From Streptomyces sp. AM 4-1-1 (lineage in GTDB: Bacteria; Actinomycetota; Actinomycetes; Streptomycetales; Streptomycetaceae), in contig NZ_CP119146.1 in NCBI RefSeq assembly GCF_029167625.1, positions 62,001-126,000 on the forward strand: 64,000 bases of DNA, given 5' to 3'. The position numbers and the translations under genes are program-made. The notes beneath the pieces are model-generated. The model was not told the origin of the DNA. It made no database searches and worked only from the letters and a program-made list of their open reading frames with translations. Shown here piece after piece: positions 1 through 9,617 of this stretch (position 1 is the stretch's first letter; each line of letters opens with the position of its first letter).

Positions 1-100
1 CCGTGGCAGTTCTTGCCGTCCAGGGCGCGGAGTGACCCGTCCCCTCACCACTCCCCCGTCGCCGCCGAGGTCGGTTCGCTCCCCCGGCCCGGGTGGGCGG

Positions 101-1627
101 CTAGAACAGGGTCAACGGCTGAGGAGGGGTTGGTGCGCTCTGGTGTTCTCGGATCGCGTCCCGAAGCTCCGCGGCGGTGACGCGGGCGGCGTCGAACGTC
201 TCGGTCCAGCCGTTGGGCAACTGGGCGGCGGTGAGGAAGACGCCGTGCCCGGCGGCGCGCAGGCGCCGCAGGATCGTCTGTTCGACGGACAGGGCGTCGT
301 CGCCGGTGGGCACGTGGTGCTCGTAGTACAGGGTCCAACCAAGGCGGCGGTGCTGGCCGATGCGGTCGTTTCGCTGACGAGCACCGGCGACGCCGATCTT
401 GACGGCGCCGTGCAGTACGTGGGTGACGACGTAGACGCGGGCGGGCGCGGCACGGTCGAAGCCGAAGCGGGCGCAGTACTTGCATCCGCGACCGCTGCGG
501 ATCTTGGACAAGGTGGGAGTCGAGGTGCGGCCGCAGGTGGTGCAGCGGCAGCGCCAGGGCGTCATGGACGTGGTGTAGGGCTCCAGGGGCTCGAGACCGG
601 CTTCACGCATGGAGGCGGCGGCGCGCTCGGGGTCTTCCCGTCGTGCGGCGCCGGCGCGGAGGTCGGCGCAGCGTCGGCATCCGCTCTGGCCGGCGAGGAT
701 GGATCCGAAGGTCGGCGAGGTGATGGTGCCGCAGCCGTGGCACAGGCACCGCCAGGGATACTTGACCCCCCGGTACGGTTCTTGGGGTTCGAATCCGTGC
801 TCGCGCATCTCGGCGACGGCCAGGTCCTCGTCATGGCGCTGTACCTCGCCGTGGGCCCGGTCGGCGCATGATTTACAGCCCGGGGGCCGGCTGCGGCCGG
901 TCAGGGAACCTAGGCGCGGGGAGACGATGGCCCCGCACTTGGTGCAGCGGCTCTTCCACGGGAACGCGGTGCCGGGGTACGGCTCCAGCGGATCCAGGCC
1001 CGCCGCCCGCATCACCGCGGCCGCGGTCTCGGCGTCGTGGCGCATCGACTCGTTGGCCTTGCGCCGGCCGCAAGGGTAGCAGCCGCCCTGTCCCCGCCGG
1101 ATGGAGCCCAGCGTGGGCTTCCCGGGCGCTCCGCACGCCCGGCATCGGACGGGCCATGGCGTGTCCACTCCCGGGTACGGGCCGAGGGGTTCCAGGCCCG
1201 CGGCCCGCATGTCGGCCGCGGCGACGTCCGGTTCGACCGGCGCGTTCGGCGCGCACCACCGGCAGGGCCCGGCACCGGAGTTGATCCTGACGTAGGTGGG
1301 TGTGACCTCGCGTCCGCAGGCGAGGTGACGGCACCGCCACTTCCGGTCGCTGCCGGGATAGGCCTCCAGCGGCTCCAGGCCGGCCGCCCGCATCACGCCG
1401 GCCGCGGCCTCGGGCTCGATCCGGGCCCGCCCGGAGCAGTACACGCAGCCGCGCTGTCCCTTGGTGACGTTGCTCAGGCGTGGGGTCACCTCCCGCCCGC
1501 ACGTCGTATGGCGGCACCGCCAAGGCGCGGAGCTGCCGGGGTAGGGCTCCAGCGGCTCCAGGCCCGCTGCCTGCATGATCTCTTCGGGTTCGCGGGGGTC
1601 CTTCCGTGGCCGGCCGGTGCGCGCCAT
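101..1627 (-). CDS. GIY-YIG (T5orf172-like) protein with six zinc-ribbon repeats
   Basis: A 508-residue protein. Six repeats of about 60 residues each carry a conserved AGLEPLEPYPG-like segment, a W, a CxxC(G) knuckle and a second CxxC about 20 residues later; this looks like a string of zinc ribbons. The last ~100 residues hold a GIY-YIG-like nuclease domain: VYVV, then VKIGV, an Arg-rich stretch, a Glu in SVEQTILRRL and a closing GWTETF. The family cuts DNA; the repeats probably bind DNA (inference). The ATG at 1627 was chosen because GGGGAG sits 7-8 bases before it; the frame stays open further upstream without a ribosome site. A shorter relative of the nuclease domain is encoded at 3879-4532. 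Confidence 0.75.
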   Translation of the reverse strand: MARTGRPRKDPREPEEIMQAAGLEPLEPYPGSSAPWRCRHTTCGREVTPRLSNVTKGQRGCVYCSGRARIEPEAAAGVMRAAGLEPLEAYPGSDRKWRCRHLACGREVTPTYVRINSGAGPCRWCAPNAPVEPDVAAADMRAAGLEPLGPYPGVDTPWPVRCRACGAPGKPTLGSIRRGQGGCYPCGRRKANESMRHDAETAAAVMRAAGLDPLEPYPGTAFPWKSRCTKCGAIVSPRLGSLTGRSRPPGCKSCADRAHGEVQRHDEDLAVAEMREHGFEPQEPYRGVKYPWRCLCHGCGTITSPTFGSILAGQSGCRRCADLRAGAARREDPERAAASMREAGLEPLEPYTTSMTPWRCRCTTCGRTSTPTLSKIRSGRGCKYCARFGFDRAAPARVYVVTHVLHGAVKIGVAGARQRNDRIGQHRRLGWTLYYEHHVPTGDDALSVEQTILRRLRAAGHGVFLTAAQLPNGWTETFDAARVTAAELRDAIREHQSAPTPPQPLTLF

Positions 1628-1775
1628 GATCCAACTCCCCGCTCGTGAAGGGTGAGCGGGGTCGTGCCTCGCTGTGCGGCGCAGCATAGAGGCAGCCACT
1701 GACATCGGCGCCGACCGCGGCCTTGCCGCCAGCGGGATGTGCTGCACGCCCGTCGCTTCTCCGGGCCGACCGGGC

Positions 1776-2176
1776 TCAGTTCACGGCATCGGCAGGGGCG
1801 CAGGGTTCGTCAGTGGTGCCGTTCGCTCCGGTCAGGTCCTCGCAGATCTTCAGGTGCAATCTGGTGGCGGCGGCATCGAGGCGCTCCCACTGTTCGGTGG
1901 TCAGGTCGGGCAGGAGGGCACCGAGGTGGTGCAGGGCGAAGGCGACGGCCGCCGGCACCGCGTGACCGAGGAGGTTGCCGATCCCGGCGCTGTGGGCGTC
2001 GTGGTCGAGGTCGCGGCCGCCGGACAGCCCGTAGGCAAGGCCGTAGGTGTAGGCCGCTTCCTCCGTGAGGGTGGTGTGGGCAATGGCGCGTGCACCGTCG
2101 GCGCAGGCGACGGTGGCCAGGAGCTGGTCGATCACGGGGCCGGGAATGGTCTCGCCGGAGACGGTGGTGGTGTCGT

Positions 2177-2180
<4 letters not shown>
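1776..2180 (-). CDS. Protein of unknown function, coupled to the kinase gene
   Basis: A 134-residue soluble protein that I do not recognise. It is mostly helical, with an alanine/leucine-rich middle (GHAVPAAVAFALHHLGALLPDL) and no signal peptide or membrane segment. Its ATG overlaps the stop of the upstream kinase gene by four bases (ATGA), so translation is probably coupled. That makes it a candidate partner or substrate of the kinase, which is inference from position only. Confidence 0.65.
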
Positions 2181-3715
<1,535 letters not shown>

Positions 3716-3878
3716 CAAGTCCTCCAGCCCTGCGTGCCTCAGCTCTGGAGCCGGCTGGCTCCAGACGCGCCGCGGGCAAGGGCTTGCCCCCGGTTCGGCG
3801 GAGCATACGAAAACGCCTCGCCGGGGCTGAGTGGCGATGCCAGCGCCGAGGGCTGCGGTCAGGTCGGGCGCGGTCGGA

Positions 3879-4532
3879 TCACACGGACACGGGCGCCTCC
3901 TGCGGCTCGCGGGGCCCCAGGTGGCGGACCATCTCCTCGCCCAGTTCCAGCAGCGTTAAGAGACGTTCCCTGGCGAGTGCCTTGTGCCCTTCGTCGATCA
4001 GGTCGAGTGCGGCTTCCCCGGCAGCGAGGTAGTCGCGGGTCCACTGGTGCAGAGGACTGTGGGCTCGGCGGATGATGCGGCCGGCCGCTTGAGCGATCGC
4101 TGCAAGAAGGTCACCGTCGAGATCTACCAGGTCGGCATGTGCGACTGTCTCCGTGTATCCGCCCTGAGGCATTTCCCGTTGCGGCAGCCGATCGGTGGCC
4201 CCGCACTCCCGGAGGAATCCCAGCACGGCACGCTCGGCTTGCAGGGCCTGGCGTCCGGTATCGAACTCAGTCACCATCTCTGTCACCCAGCCCTGCCGCG
4301 CGTGAGCCCTCAGCCGCACCTCACGGGAAGCGGCACCCACCACCCCGACCTTGAGCGCAGCGAGCCCTTCGTGCCGTATCACGTACAGCAGAGCCGGTTC
4401 GTCAACACGATCATGAAAGTTACCCCCAGCCACCCTGTCCCCCATCTCGTCGGCTGTGCGGACAGTACTGCCCGCCTCCGACAACGACCCCTGCCCGCCG
4501 GCTTCTCTCGACCGGCGCATGCTCCGTCGCAC
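3879..4532 (-). CDS. GIY-YIG (T5orf172-like) domain protein, no zinc ribbons
   Basis: Up to 217 residues. The middle reads LLYVIRHEG, then KVGVVG, HARQGW, AERAVLGFLR and GGYTETV. It matches, block for block, the C-terminal domain of the zinc-ribbon protein at 101-1627. The N-terminal ~40 residues look unrelated, and the C-terminal ~80 residues are helical and not recognised. No good ribosome site precedes 4532; an ATG at 4445 is an alternative start. It may be a relative that lost, or never had, the repeats. Confidence 0.6.
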   Translation of the reverse strand: MRRSMRRSREAGGQGSLSEAGSTVRTADEMGDRVAGGNFHDRVDEPALLYVIRHEGLAALKVGVVGAASREVRLRAHARQGWVTEMVTEFDTGRQALQAERAVLGFLRECGATDRLPQREMPQGGYTETVAHADLVDLDGDLLAAIAQAAGRIIRRAHSPLHQWTRDYLAAGEAALDLIDEGHKALARERLLTLLELGEEMVRHLGPREPQEAPVSV

Positions 4533-4788
4533 AGCCAGCCCGCCGGGCGATCGAGGAGCACGGCGGAGGATCCTCCGGCCGGGCCGAGTCCGATGGAGCA
4601 GCTCCGTGCCCTCGCCGGCCTATCCGAGACCGGGACGGAGTTCTACCAGGTGTTCGGGTGTGGCCCCGGCCAGTTCGAGGTGGAGGTGCCCGGCCGCCGC
4701 GCCGTGATCGATGCGGGGATGAGTACGCCTCACGACGCGGGGATCGTTCGGCGCTCTGGCCCAGGCAGATCACGGTGTTCGGATACGA

Positions 4789-4819
4789 CGACGGGCCCGG
4801 TGATGCGCCGGGCCCGTCG
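4789..4819 (-). terminator. Hairpin terminator after the tRNA gene
   Basis: A perfect 12-bp inverted repeat (CGACGGGCCCGG and its complement) around a 7-base loop, starting 6 bases beyond the 3' end of the leftward tRNA gene. There is no U tract, as is common in Streptomyces. Confidence 0.6.
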
Positions 4820-4824
4820 GTGAG

Positions 4825-4898
4825 TAGCGGGGACAGGATTTGAACCTGCGACCTCTGGGTTATGAGCCCAGCGAGCTACCGAGCTGCTCCACCCCGCG
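4825..4898 (-). tRNA. Initiator tRNA-fMet (anticodon CAU)
   Basis: A full cloverleaf can be drawn: acceptor stem beginning CGCGGGG, a D arm, the anticodon stem CTGGG/CCCAG around CTCATAA, and a T arm with GGTTCAAATCC. Initiator hallmarks are present: position 1 (C) does not pair with position 72 (U), and three consecutive G:C pairs close the anticodon loop. The 3' CCA is not encoded. A strong hairpin follows. An initiator tRNA is normally a chromosomal gene, so its place beside linear-replicon genes is notable. Confidence 0.92.
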
Positions 4899-4953
4899 TC
4901 GGTGAGGCCACTCTACACAGTGGTCCTGGCGGGGTGGCGAGCATTTCGTGGTG

Positions 4954-5160
4954 TCAGCCGCAGCGGACGATGTTCTCGGCCTGGGGGCCCTTCTGACCCT
5001 GGGTCACGTCGAAGGTGACCTGCTCGCCTTCGTTGAGCTCGCGGAATCCGTTGGCGGAGATGTTGGAGTAGTGCGCGAAGACGTCCGGTCCGCCGCCGTC
5101 CTGGGAGATGAAGCCGAAGCCCTTCTCGGCGTTGAACCACTTCACGGTGCCGCTGGCCAT
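4954..5160 (-). CDS. Cold-shock protein (CspA family)
   Basis: A 68-residue single cold-shock domain, the usual full length. It begins [18 protein letters not shown], so RNP1 (KGFGFI) is intact, as is RNP2 (DVFAHYS). The family binds single-stranded nucleic acid and acts as an RNA chaperone. AAGGA lies about 9 bases before the ATG. It sits between the initiator tRNA and an HU gene, all on the same strand. Confidence 0.95.
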   Translation of the reverse strand: MASGTVKWFNAEKGFGFISQDGGGPDVFAHYSNISANGFRELNEGEQVTFDVTQGQKGPQAENIVRCG

Positions 5161-5348
5161 GCTGCTGTCCTTCGGTGTCGCCGGGTGCTCCCCGGTCGTT
5201 CTATGGGGCGGAGCCGCCCGTCACCGGGGGCATCCGCCGTCCGTTCTACCCCGTGGGCCGCAGTTCTATCCGGCTCCGCGCGCACAGCGTGCCGTTGCGC
5301 TGCTCATCGGGGCCTTGGCCCTTCGGCGTGAGCTCCGTCCCGGCGGGG

Positions 5349-5630
5349 CTACTTGCCCTTGGCGGCGTCCTTGAGCTTGGAGCCCGCGGAGACCTTCACG
5401 CTGTAGCCGGCCGGGATGTCGATCGGGTCGCCGGTCTGCGGGTTACGGGCGGTGCGAGCGGCACGGTGGGTGCGCTCGAAGGTCAGGAAGCCGGGGATGG
5501 TGACCTTCTCGTCGCCCTTGGCGACGACGTCGCCGACGGTCTCGGCGAGGGCGGCCAGAACGGCGTCGGCGTCCTTGCGGGTCACCTCGGCGCGCTCGGC
5601 GAGGGCTGCGATCAGTTCGGTGCGGTTCAT
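5349..5630 (-). CDS. hup: HU-family nucleoid protein (HupA type)
   Basis: A 93-residue histone-like DNA-bending protein, full length. It starts MNRTELIAALAERAEV and contains the signature GFLTFERTHRAARTARNPQTG, with the conserved proline in the DNA-binding arm. It lacks the long lysine-rich tail of HupS, so it is the short HupA type. ATG 5630 follows GGAG at 9 bases. On a plasmid, such a protein may shape the nucleoid or lower the cost of carriage (inference). Confidence 0.93.
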   Translation of the reverse strand: MNRTELIAALAERAEVTRKDADAVLAALAETVGDVVAKGDEKVTIPGFLTFERTHRAARTARNPQTGDPIDIPAGYSVKVSAGSKLKDAAKGK

Positions 5631-5794
5631 GAGCTGTACTCCGTGACGTTCGGGTTGCCGCGGCCGGTGCGGGGACGCGACGATCGACGGCCATCCTTCC
5701 ATCCGGGTCTGACACACCTTGTGCCTGGGCCTTCGGCGGGTCGCGCGGCGCTGGATCTGCCGTGCGGCAGGAACCGTAAGCGGTCTGCCAAGGG

Positions 5795-6520
5795 TCAGTC
5801 CGGTTGCGGCGGGGCCGTGGAAGTGACGGGCGGGTGCGAGGTGCGCCGGTGCGGCAGGTGTGTCGCGAGGGAGCCAGCCGATGCCTGTGCGAGGAGGTCG
5901 AGGGCGTCCTCGCTGAGCCGCTGCGCTTCGGGGACGGCTGCCGCACGCTGCGCCGCATCGGCCTCTGCCGTGTCGGAGAGTTGAGCGGTCCGCAGAGCGC
6001 CCTCGATGTGGGTGATGCGGCCTTCGACCGCCGTGAGCGCGGCTGTGAGGCGGTCGCGGAAGAGACCGTCGGTCTCTGGATCAACTGGGGCTGGAGTGTT
6101 GGTGGTGAGGGTGTGACTGCGCCCGGAGAGGTCTGCGTGGCGGGCGAGGAGTTGGGTGAGCGCCTGCGCCTCGGCGGCGAGGGTGAGTCGTGTTTCGTCG
6201 TCGCGCAGGGATGTGCCGGCCTCGACGACGGCATCGATTCTGGCCTGCAGGGCCTTGAGGTCGTCCGGCAGCTCGCGCACTTCTTCCACGCGATACCGCC
6301 CGCGCCATGTGACGGCCGCTGCGTAGCCCTCTCGATAGCACAGCCAGCGGTAGGACTCGCCGCGATCGAAGAGACCTGGCCGCTTGCCGGCCCAGGCGGG
6401 GCGGGCGGGGACGTCTCCGTGTGCGGGCGGCAGGAGCTCGGGCGGGACGCCGGCTATGAGGGCCGCCTGGCTCGCGGGTACGGACGGCTCAATGATCACG
6501 CGGTACTGCGGTGAGGGCAT
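5795..6520 (-). CDS. Protein of unknown function, helical
   Basis: A 241-residue protein I do not recognise. The N-terminal ~90 residues are rich in Trp and Arg (RGESYRWLCYREGYAAAVTW), and the remainder is a long alanine/glutamate-rich stretch that may form a coiled coil. AGGA lies ~9 bases before the ATG. It stands 56 bases downstream of the helicase gene and may be the last gene of the tap operon. Confidence 0.6.
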   Translation of the reverse strand: MPSPQYRVIIEPSVPASQAALIAGVPPELLPPAHGDVPARPAWAGKRPGLFDRGESYRWLCYREGYAAAVTWRGRYRVEEVRELPDDLKALQARIDAVVEAGTSLRDDETRLTLAAEAQALTQLLARHADLSGRSHTLTTNTPAPVDPETDGLFRDRLTAALTAVEGRITHIEGALRTAQLSDTAEADAAQRAAAVPEAQRLSEDALDLLAQASAGSLATHLPHRRTSHPPVTSTAPPQPD

Positions 6521-6576
6521 GGGTGGGTTCCTGAGTGGGCGGGCTGTTCAGGCGGATGGGGCGGTCACCGTGCCGC

Positions 6577-8982
6577 TCATGTCGCGGCGGTGGGTCCGTC
6601 TGGGGCGGATGTCGGGTGGCGGGTGATGCCGGCGGCGGTGACGGCCTGGAGGTGTTCGGGCGTCAGGCTGTCCCAGCGTTTGCGGAGGTTCTTGAGCCAC
6701 TGGCCGACCTTGACCTCTTCGCCGTCGACGGTGACGGTGTCGCGCTGGCGGATGTGGAGGTGGCCTTCGCGGTCGTGGAAGGCGGCGACGGCCGCCAGGC
6801 CCTGGTCGAGCTGCCTCTGCTGGCGGGCGGCGCGGCCGGTGGGCTGGGGTGGTTCGTCGTCGGGTTCGATCAGGGTGATGCCGAGTTCGCTCACAAGTTG
6901 GAGCTGCTCGGGATGGAGCGTGCTGTAGTCGGTGCTCTGGAGGCGGACCCATTCGCCGAGGGGCTCGTCGTCGTCGGTGAGAAAGTCCGCGGGGAGGTCG
7001 TCGAGGGTGATGCTCGCCTCCGCGTAGGCGCGGGCGGTGTAGTAGAGGCGCTGCCAGGTGATCGGCCAGACGGGGTTCCAGTACGGGTCGATCTCGGCGA
7101 GCGCGGTGTCGGTGGAGTCGGCTTCGAGTCCGTTCTCCGCGCGGGTGCGGGCGGCGGCTCGGCGGTTGGTGAGCCAGCGGCCGAAGGCGTAGTCGCCGAT
7201 CGTCTCGTCGCTGGGGACGGCGAGGTGGCCGCGGCGGGCAGCCCAGTTGCGGGCATGGAGGAGTCCGCGCTCGGCCGCCTGGGTCTGGAGGTTCCAGATG
7301 ATGCCGAGGTGTTCCAGGGACTTGATCTGGGAGGGCTTGAGAGTGCCGGCCGCGTACGCCTTGCGCATGCGGTTGATCCAGCGGCCCAGTGCGAAGCCGT
7401 TCTCGTCGTCGTGGAGCCGGGGGACGTCGAGGTGCCCGTGGGTCTGCTGGTAGGCGGTGGCGGCTTCCAGGCCGCGGCGGAAGGACGCCTCCCGGGGGTG
7501 GAGGACGCGCAGCCGGAAGGCCTGGGCGATGGTGTCGGCGGGGAAGGGCCGGTCGAAGACGACGTCCACGGGCACGCCGGTCTCCTCGTCCTCGTCGTCC
7601 GGGGCCGGGTGGGCGGGCTGCTGGGGGACGGCGAGGCGGTCGGCGATGCGGTCGTCGTGTGCGCGCAGGGCCTGGAGGACCCGCCAGAGGGGCCGGTACA
7701 GGTTGGAGCCCATGAGGTCGTCGGCGTCTTCGCCGGGGGCGACGTAGACGGGGACGATGAGGGTGGCTTTCTTGCCCTGGCCGGGCTTTTGGCGAAGGGC
7801 GCGTCCGACGGCCTGGACCGTGTCGACGATCGACTCCTTGGGGTCGGCGAAGACGACGGTGTCGATGCTGGGGATGTTGACGCCTTCGCCGAGAAGGCGG
7901 GCGTTGGCGATCACGGTGCGGTGGGCGGGCTCGAGGAACTCGCCGGGGCGGCCGTCGAAGCGGTCCAGGAGCTCGCGGCGGTAGGCGGGGTCCTGGGTGC
8001 CGTCGAGGCCGGCCGCCCACAGCTCGCCGGGGTCGGGACAGCTGGTTCCGCTCTCGTCGAGGGTGTAAAGGCGCGCCGCGGTCTCGGGGAGGGTGGCGGC
8101 GAAGGCGTGGGCATCGTCGACGCGGTGGTGGAAGGAAACGACGCGGCGCAGGTCGAGCTTGGCCATGGCGCGCAGGACGGCGATCTGGAGGGCAGCCTGG
8201 CGCAGTTCGGCTTCGGTGGCCTTGTCGGAGAGCCCCAGGCGAGTGCGGATGGTGGCCTCGTTGACCTCCATGACGACGATCCGGTAGTCGGCAAGGAGGT
8301 CTATGTCGATGGCCTCGGCGAGCGGTAGACGAAAGCAGGTGTCGCCGTAGAGGGCCGGGTTGTCCATGGACGCGACGAGCGAGTCGTCCTCGTCGTCGCC
8401 GGGCTCGCCGGCGGACCAGATTCTCGGGGTGGCGGTGAGGTAGAGGCGCTTGTGGGCGGGGATCAGCTCGTCGTCGTGGACGGCGGCCCAGCGTTTCCCC
8501 AGGTCACCGCTGGTGCGGTGGGCTTCGTCGACGGCGATCAGCGACCAGGTGGGCAGACCGAAGCGGTGGTGGGCGTCTTGGACGCGGTGCAGGGAGTGGT
8601 AGGTGGCGAAGACCGTCAGGCCGGGGTTCTGGTGGACGGTGGCGGTCAGGGCGGCCGGGTCGGTGGTGAACGCGACGGACTCGCCCATGGTGTTGGGGCG
8701 TTTGGAGCACAGGGCGAGGACCGGGCCGGTCATGCCGGCGGTGCGCCAGTCGTCGATGGTCTGGGCGAGGAGTTCCAGTGTGGGCAGCAGCACCAGCCGG
8801 GTGCCCTGGGGGGCGACACGGGCGGCGGTGCGCGCGGCGACGTACGTCTTGCCGGTGCCGCAGGCCATCACGACGGAGGTCCGGGCGGTGAGGCGCAGCG
8901 CGGTGTGCGCGGCGTGGACGGCCTTGGACTGGTGCGGGCGCAGCCTGATCCGGGGCTGTGGGGTGGTGATGGTCGCGGTCAT
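6577..8982 (-). CDS. DEAD/DEAH-box helicase with helicase-associated repeats
   Basis: An 801-residue superfamily 2 helicase. The Walker A motif MACGTGKT lies at 39-46, DEAH in VDEAHRT follows, and motif VI is in QAVGRALRQ. The C-terminal half has several helicase-associated units (HGHLDVP, FALGRWINRMR and similar). A GTG at 9024 would overlap the tpg stop (GTGA), but ATG 8982 has AAGGA upstream and fits the start of the related helicase at 44472-46781. It directly follows tpg, so it may act in telomere or replication work. The architecture recalls the terminal helicases of Streptomyces linear replicons, from memory and unverified. Confidence 0.85.
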   Translation of the reverse strand: MTATITTPQPRIRLRPHQSKAVHAAHTALRLTARTSVVMACGTGKTYVAARTAARVAPQGTRLVLLPTLELLAQTIDDWRTAGMTGPVLALCSKRPNTMGESVAFTTDPAALTATVHQNPGLTVFATYHSLHRVQDAHHRFGLPTWSLIAVDEAHRTSGDLGKRWAAVHDDELIPAHKRLYLTATPRIWSAGEPGDDEDDSLVASMDNPALYGDTCFRLPLAEAIDIDLLADYRIVVMEVNEATIRTRLGLSDKATEAELRQAALQIAVLRAMAKLDLRRVVSFHHRVDDAHAFAATLPETAARLYTLDESGTSCPDPGELWAAGLDGTQDPAYRRELLDRFDGRPGEFLEPAHRTVIANARLLGEGVNIPSIDTVVFADPKESIVDTVQAVGRALRQKPGQGKKATLIVPVYVAPGEDADDLMGSNLYRPLWRVLQALRAHDDRIADRLAVPQQPAHPAPDDEDEETGVPVDVVFDRPFPADTIAQAFRLRVLHPREASFRRGLEAATAYQQTHGHLDVPRLHDDENGFALGRWINRMRKAYAAGTLKPSQIKSLEHLGIIWNLQTQAAERGLLHARNWAARRGHLAVPSDETIGDYAFGRWLTNRRAAARTRAENGLEADSTDTALAEIDPYWNPVWPITWQRLYYTARAYAEASITLDDLPADFLTDDDEPLGEWVRLQSTDYSTLHPEQLQLVSELGITLIEPDDEPPQPTGRAARQQRQLDQGLAAVAAFHDREGHLHIRQRDTVTVDGEEVKVGQWLKNLRKRWDSLTPEHLQAVTAAGITRHPTSAPDGPTAAT

Positions 8983-9020
8983 GGGGTGGCCGGTCCTTTC
9001 AGCCGGGAGGGGTCGGCGGG

Positions 9021-9599
9021 TCACGTGATGTCGAATTTGATGTGGTCGATGCCGGTGAGTGCGACCGACTGGAGGGATGTGGCGCGCGAGCCGCCGTCGG
9101 TGAAGTAGTCGTCGCGCAGTCCGTCGGCGACGATCTGGGCGAGTTCATCCTCGGTGGCGCCGGCCTCTTTGGCTTCGAAGAGGGCTGCGGCGGTGGCGGC
9201 GTCCAGGCGGCGGGTGAGGCGCCGGTAGCGGGGGTCGTTGGTGGTGCCCTTGGGGGACTTGAAGCCGAACTTCCCGCGGACGTCGACCCTGATGCCGCCG
9301 GTGGTGACGGCGGCCTGGAGCTTCTTCGCCTTGACGATCGGCTGCCAGAGCTGCTTGACCGTGGCCTCGATGAGGGCGGCGGTTTCAGGCTTCGCCGTCT
9401 TGATCTTGTCGTCGCGGTAGCGCTCGACGGTGCGCTGGGACTTGCCGATCTTCTCGGCGACGGCGCGGGCGGCCTCGGCGCGGCTCACGCCTTTCTCCTG
9501 CTTGAGCAGAAAGCGGATCCGGGCGCCGAGCGTCTTGGGAATCGGCTGGGAGAAGGCGGTCTCGGTGGCCTCGCCCAGGCGGTCTTCGATCAGTCCCAC
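9021..9599 (-). CDS. tpg: Telomere terminal protein Tpg
   Basis: A 192-residue protein. The start MGLIEDRLGEATETAFSQP, the helix-turn-helix-like AEKIGKSQRTVERYRDDKI segment, the TTGGIRVDVRGKFGF block and the final GIDHIKFDIT match the Streptomyces Tpg family, whose usual length is ~184. Tpg primes synthesis of the last fragment at linear replicon ends and stays bound to the 5' end. The GTG start has AGGAAG ~10 bases before it. It lies 18 bases after tap, the standard gene order. Confidence 0.92.
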   Translation of the reverse strand: MGLIEDRLGEATETAFSQPIPKTLGARIRFLLKQEKGVSRAEAARAVAEKIGKSQRTVERYRDDKIKTAKPETAALIEATVKQLWQPIVKAKKLQAAVTTGGIRVDVRGKFGFKSPKGTTNDPRYRRLTRRLDAATAAALFEAKEAGATEDELAQIVADGLRDDYFTDGGSRATSLQSVALTGIDHIKFDIT

Positions 9600-9617
9600 A
9601 GTCAGTCAGCTTCCTGT

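Noticed and set aside
3..34. Possible end of a rightward gene (GTG to TGA) at the window edge
   Set aside because: Ten codons cannot be supported as coding.
4592..4823. Rightward reading frame MEQLRALAGLSETGTEFYQV and on
   Set aside because: The first ~45 codons look gene-like, but there is no ribosome site, codon quality then falls off, and it runs into the tRNA terminator.
6535..8328. 597-codon rightward frame opposite the helicase
   Set aside because: Antisense shadow; Gly/Val-rich text with no motif.
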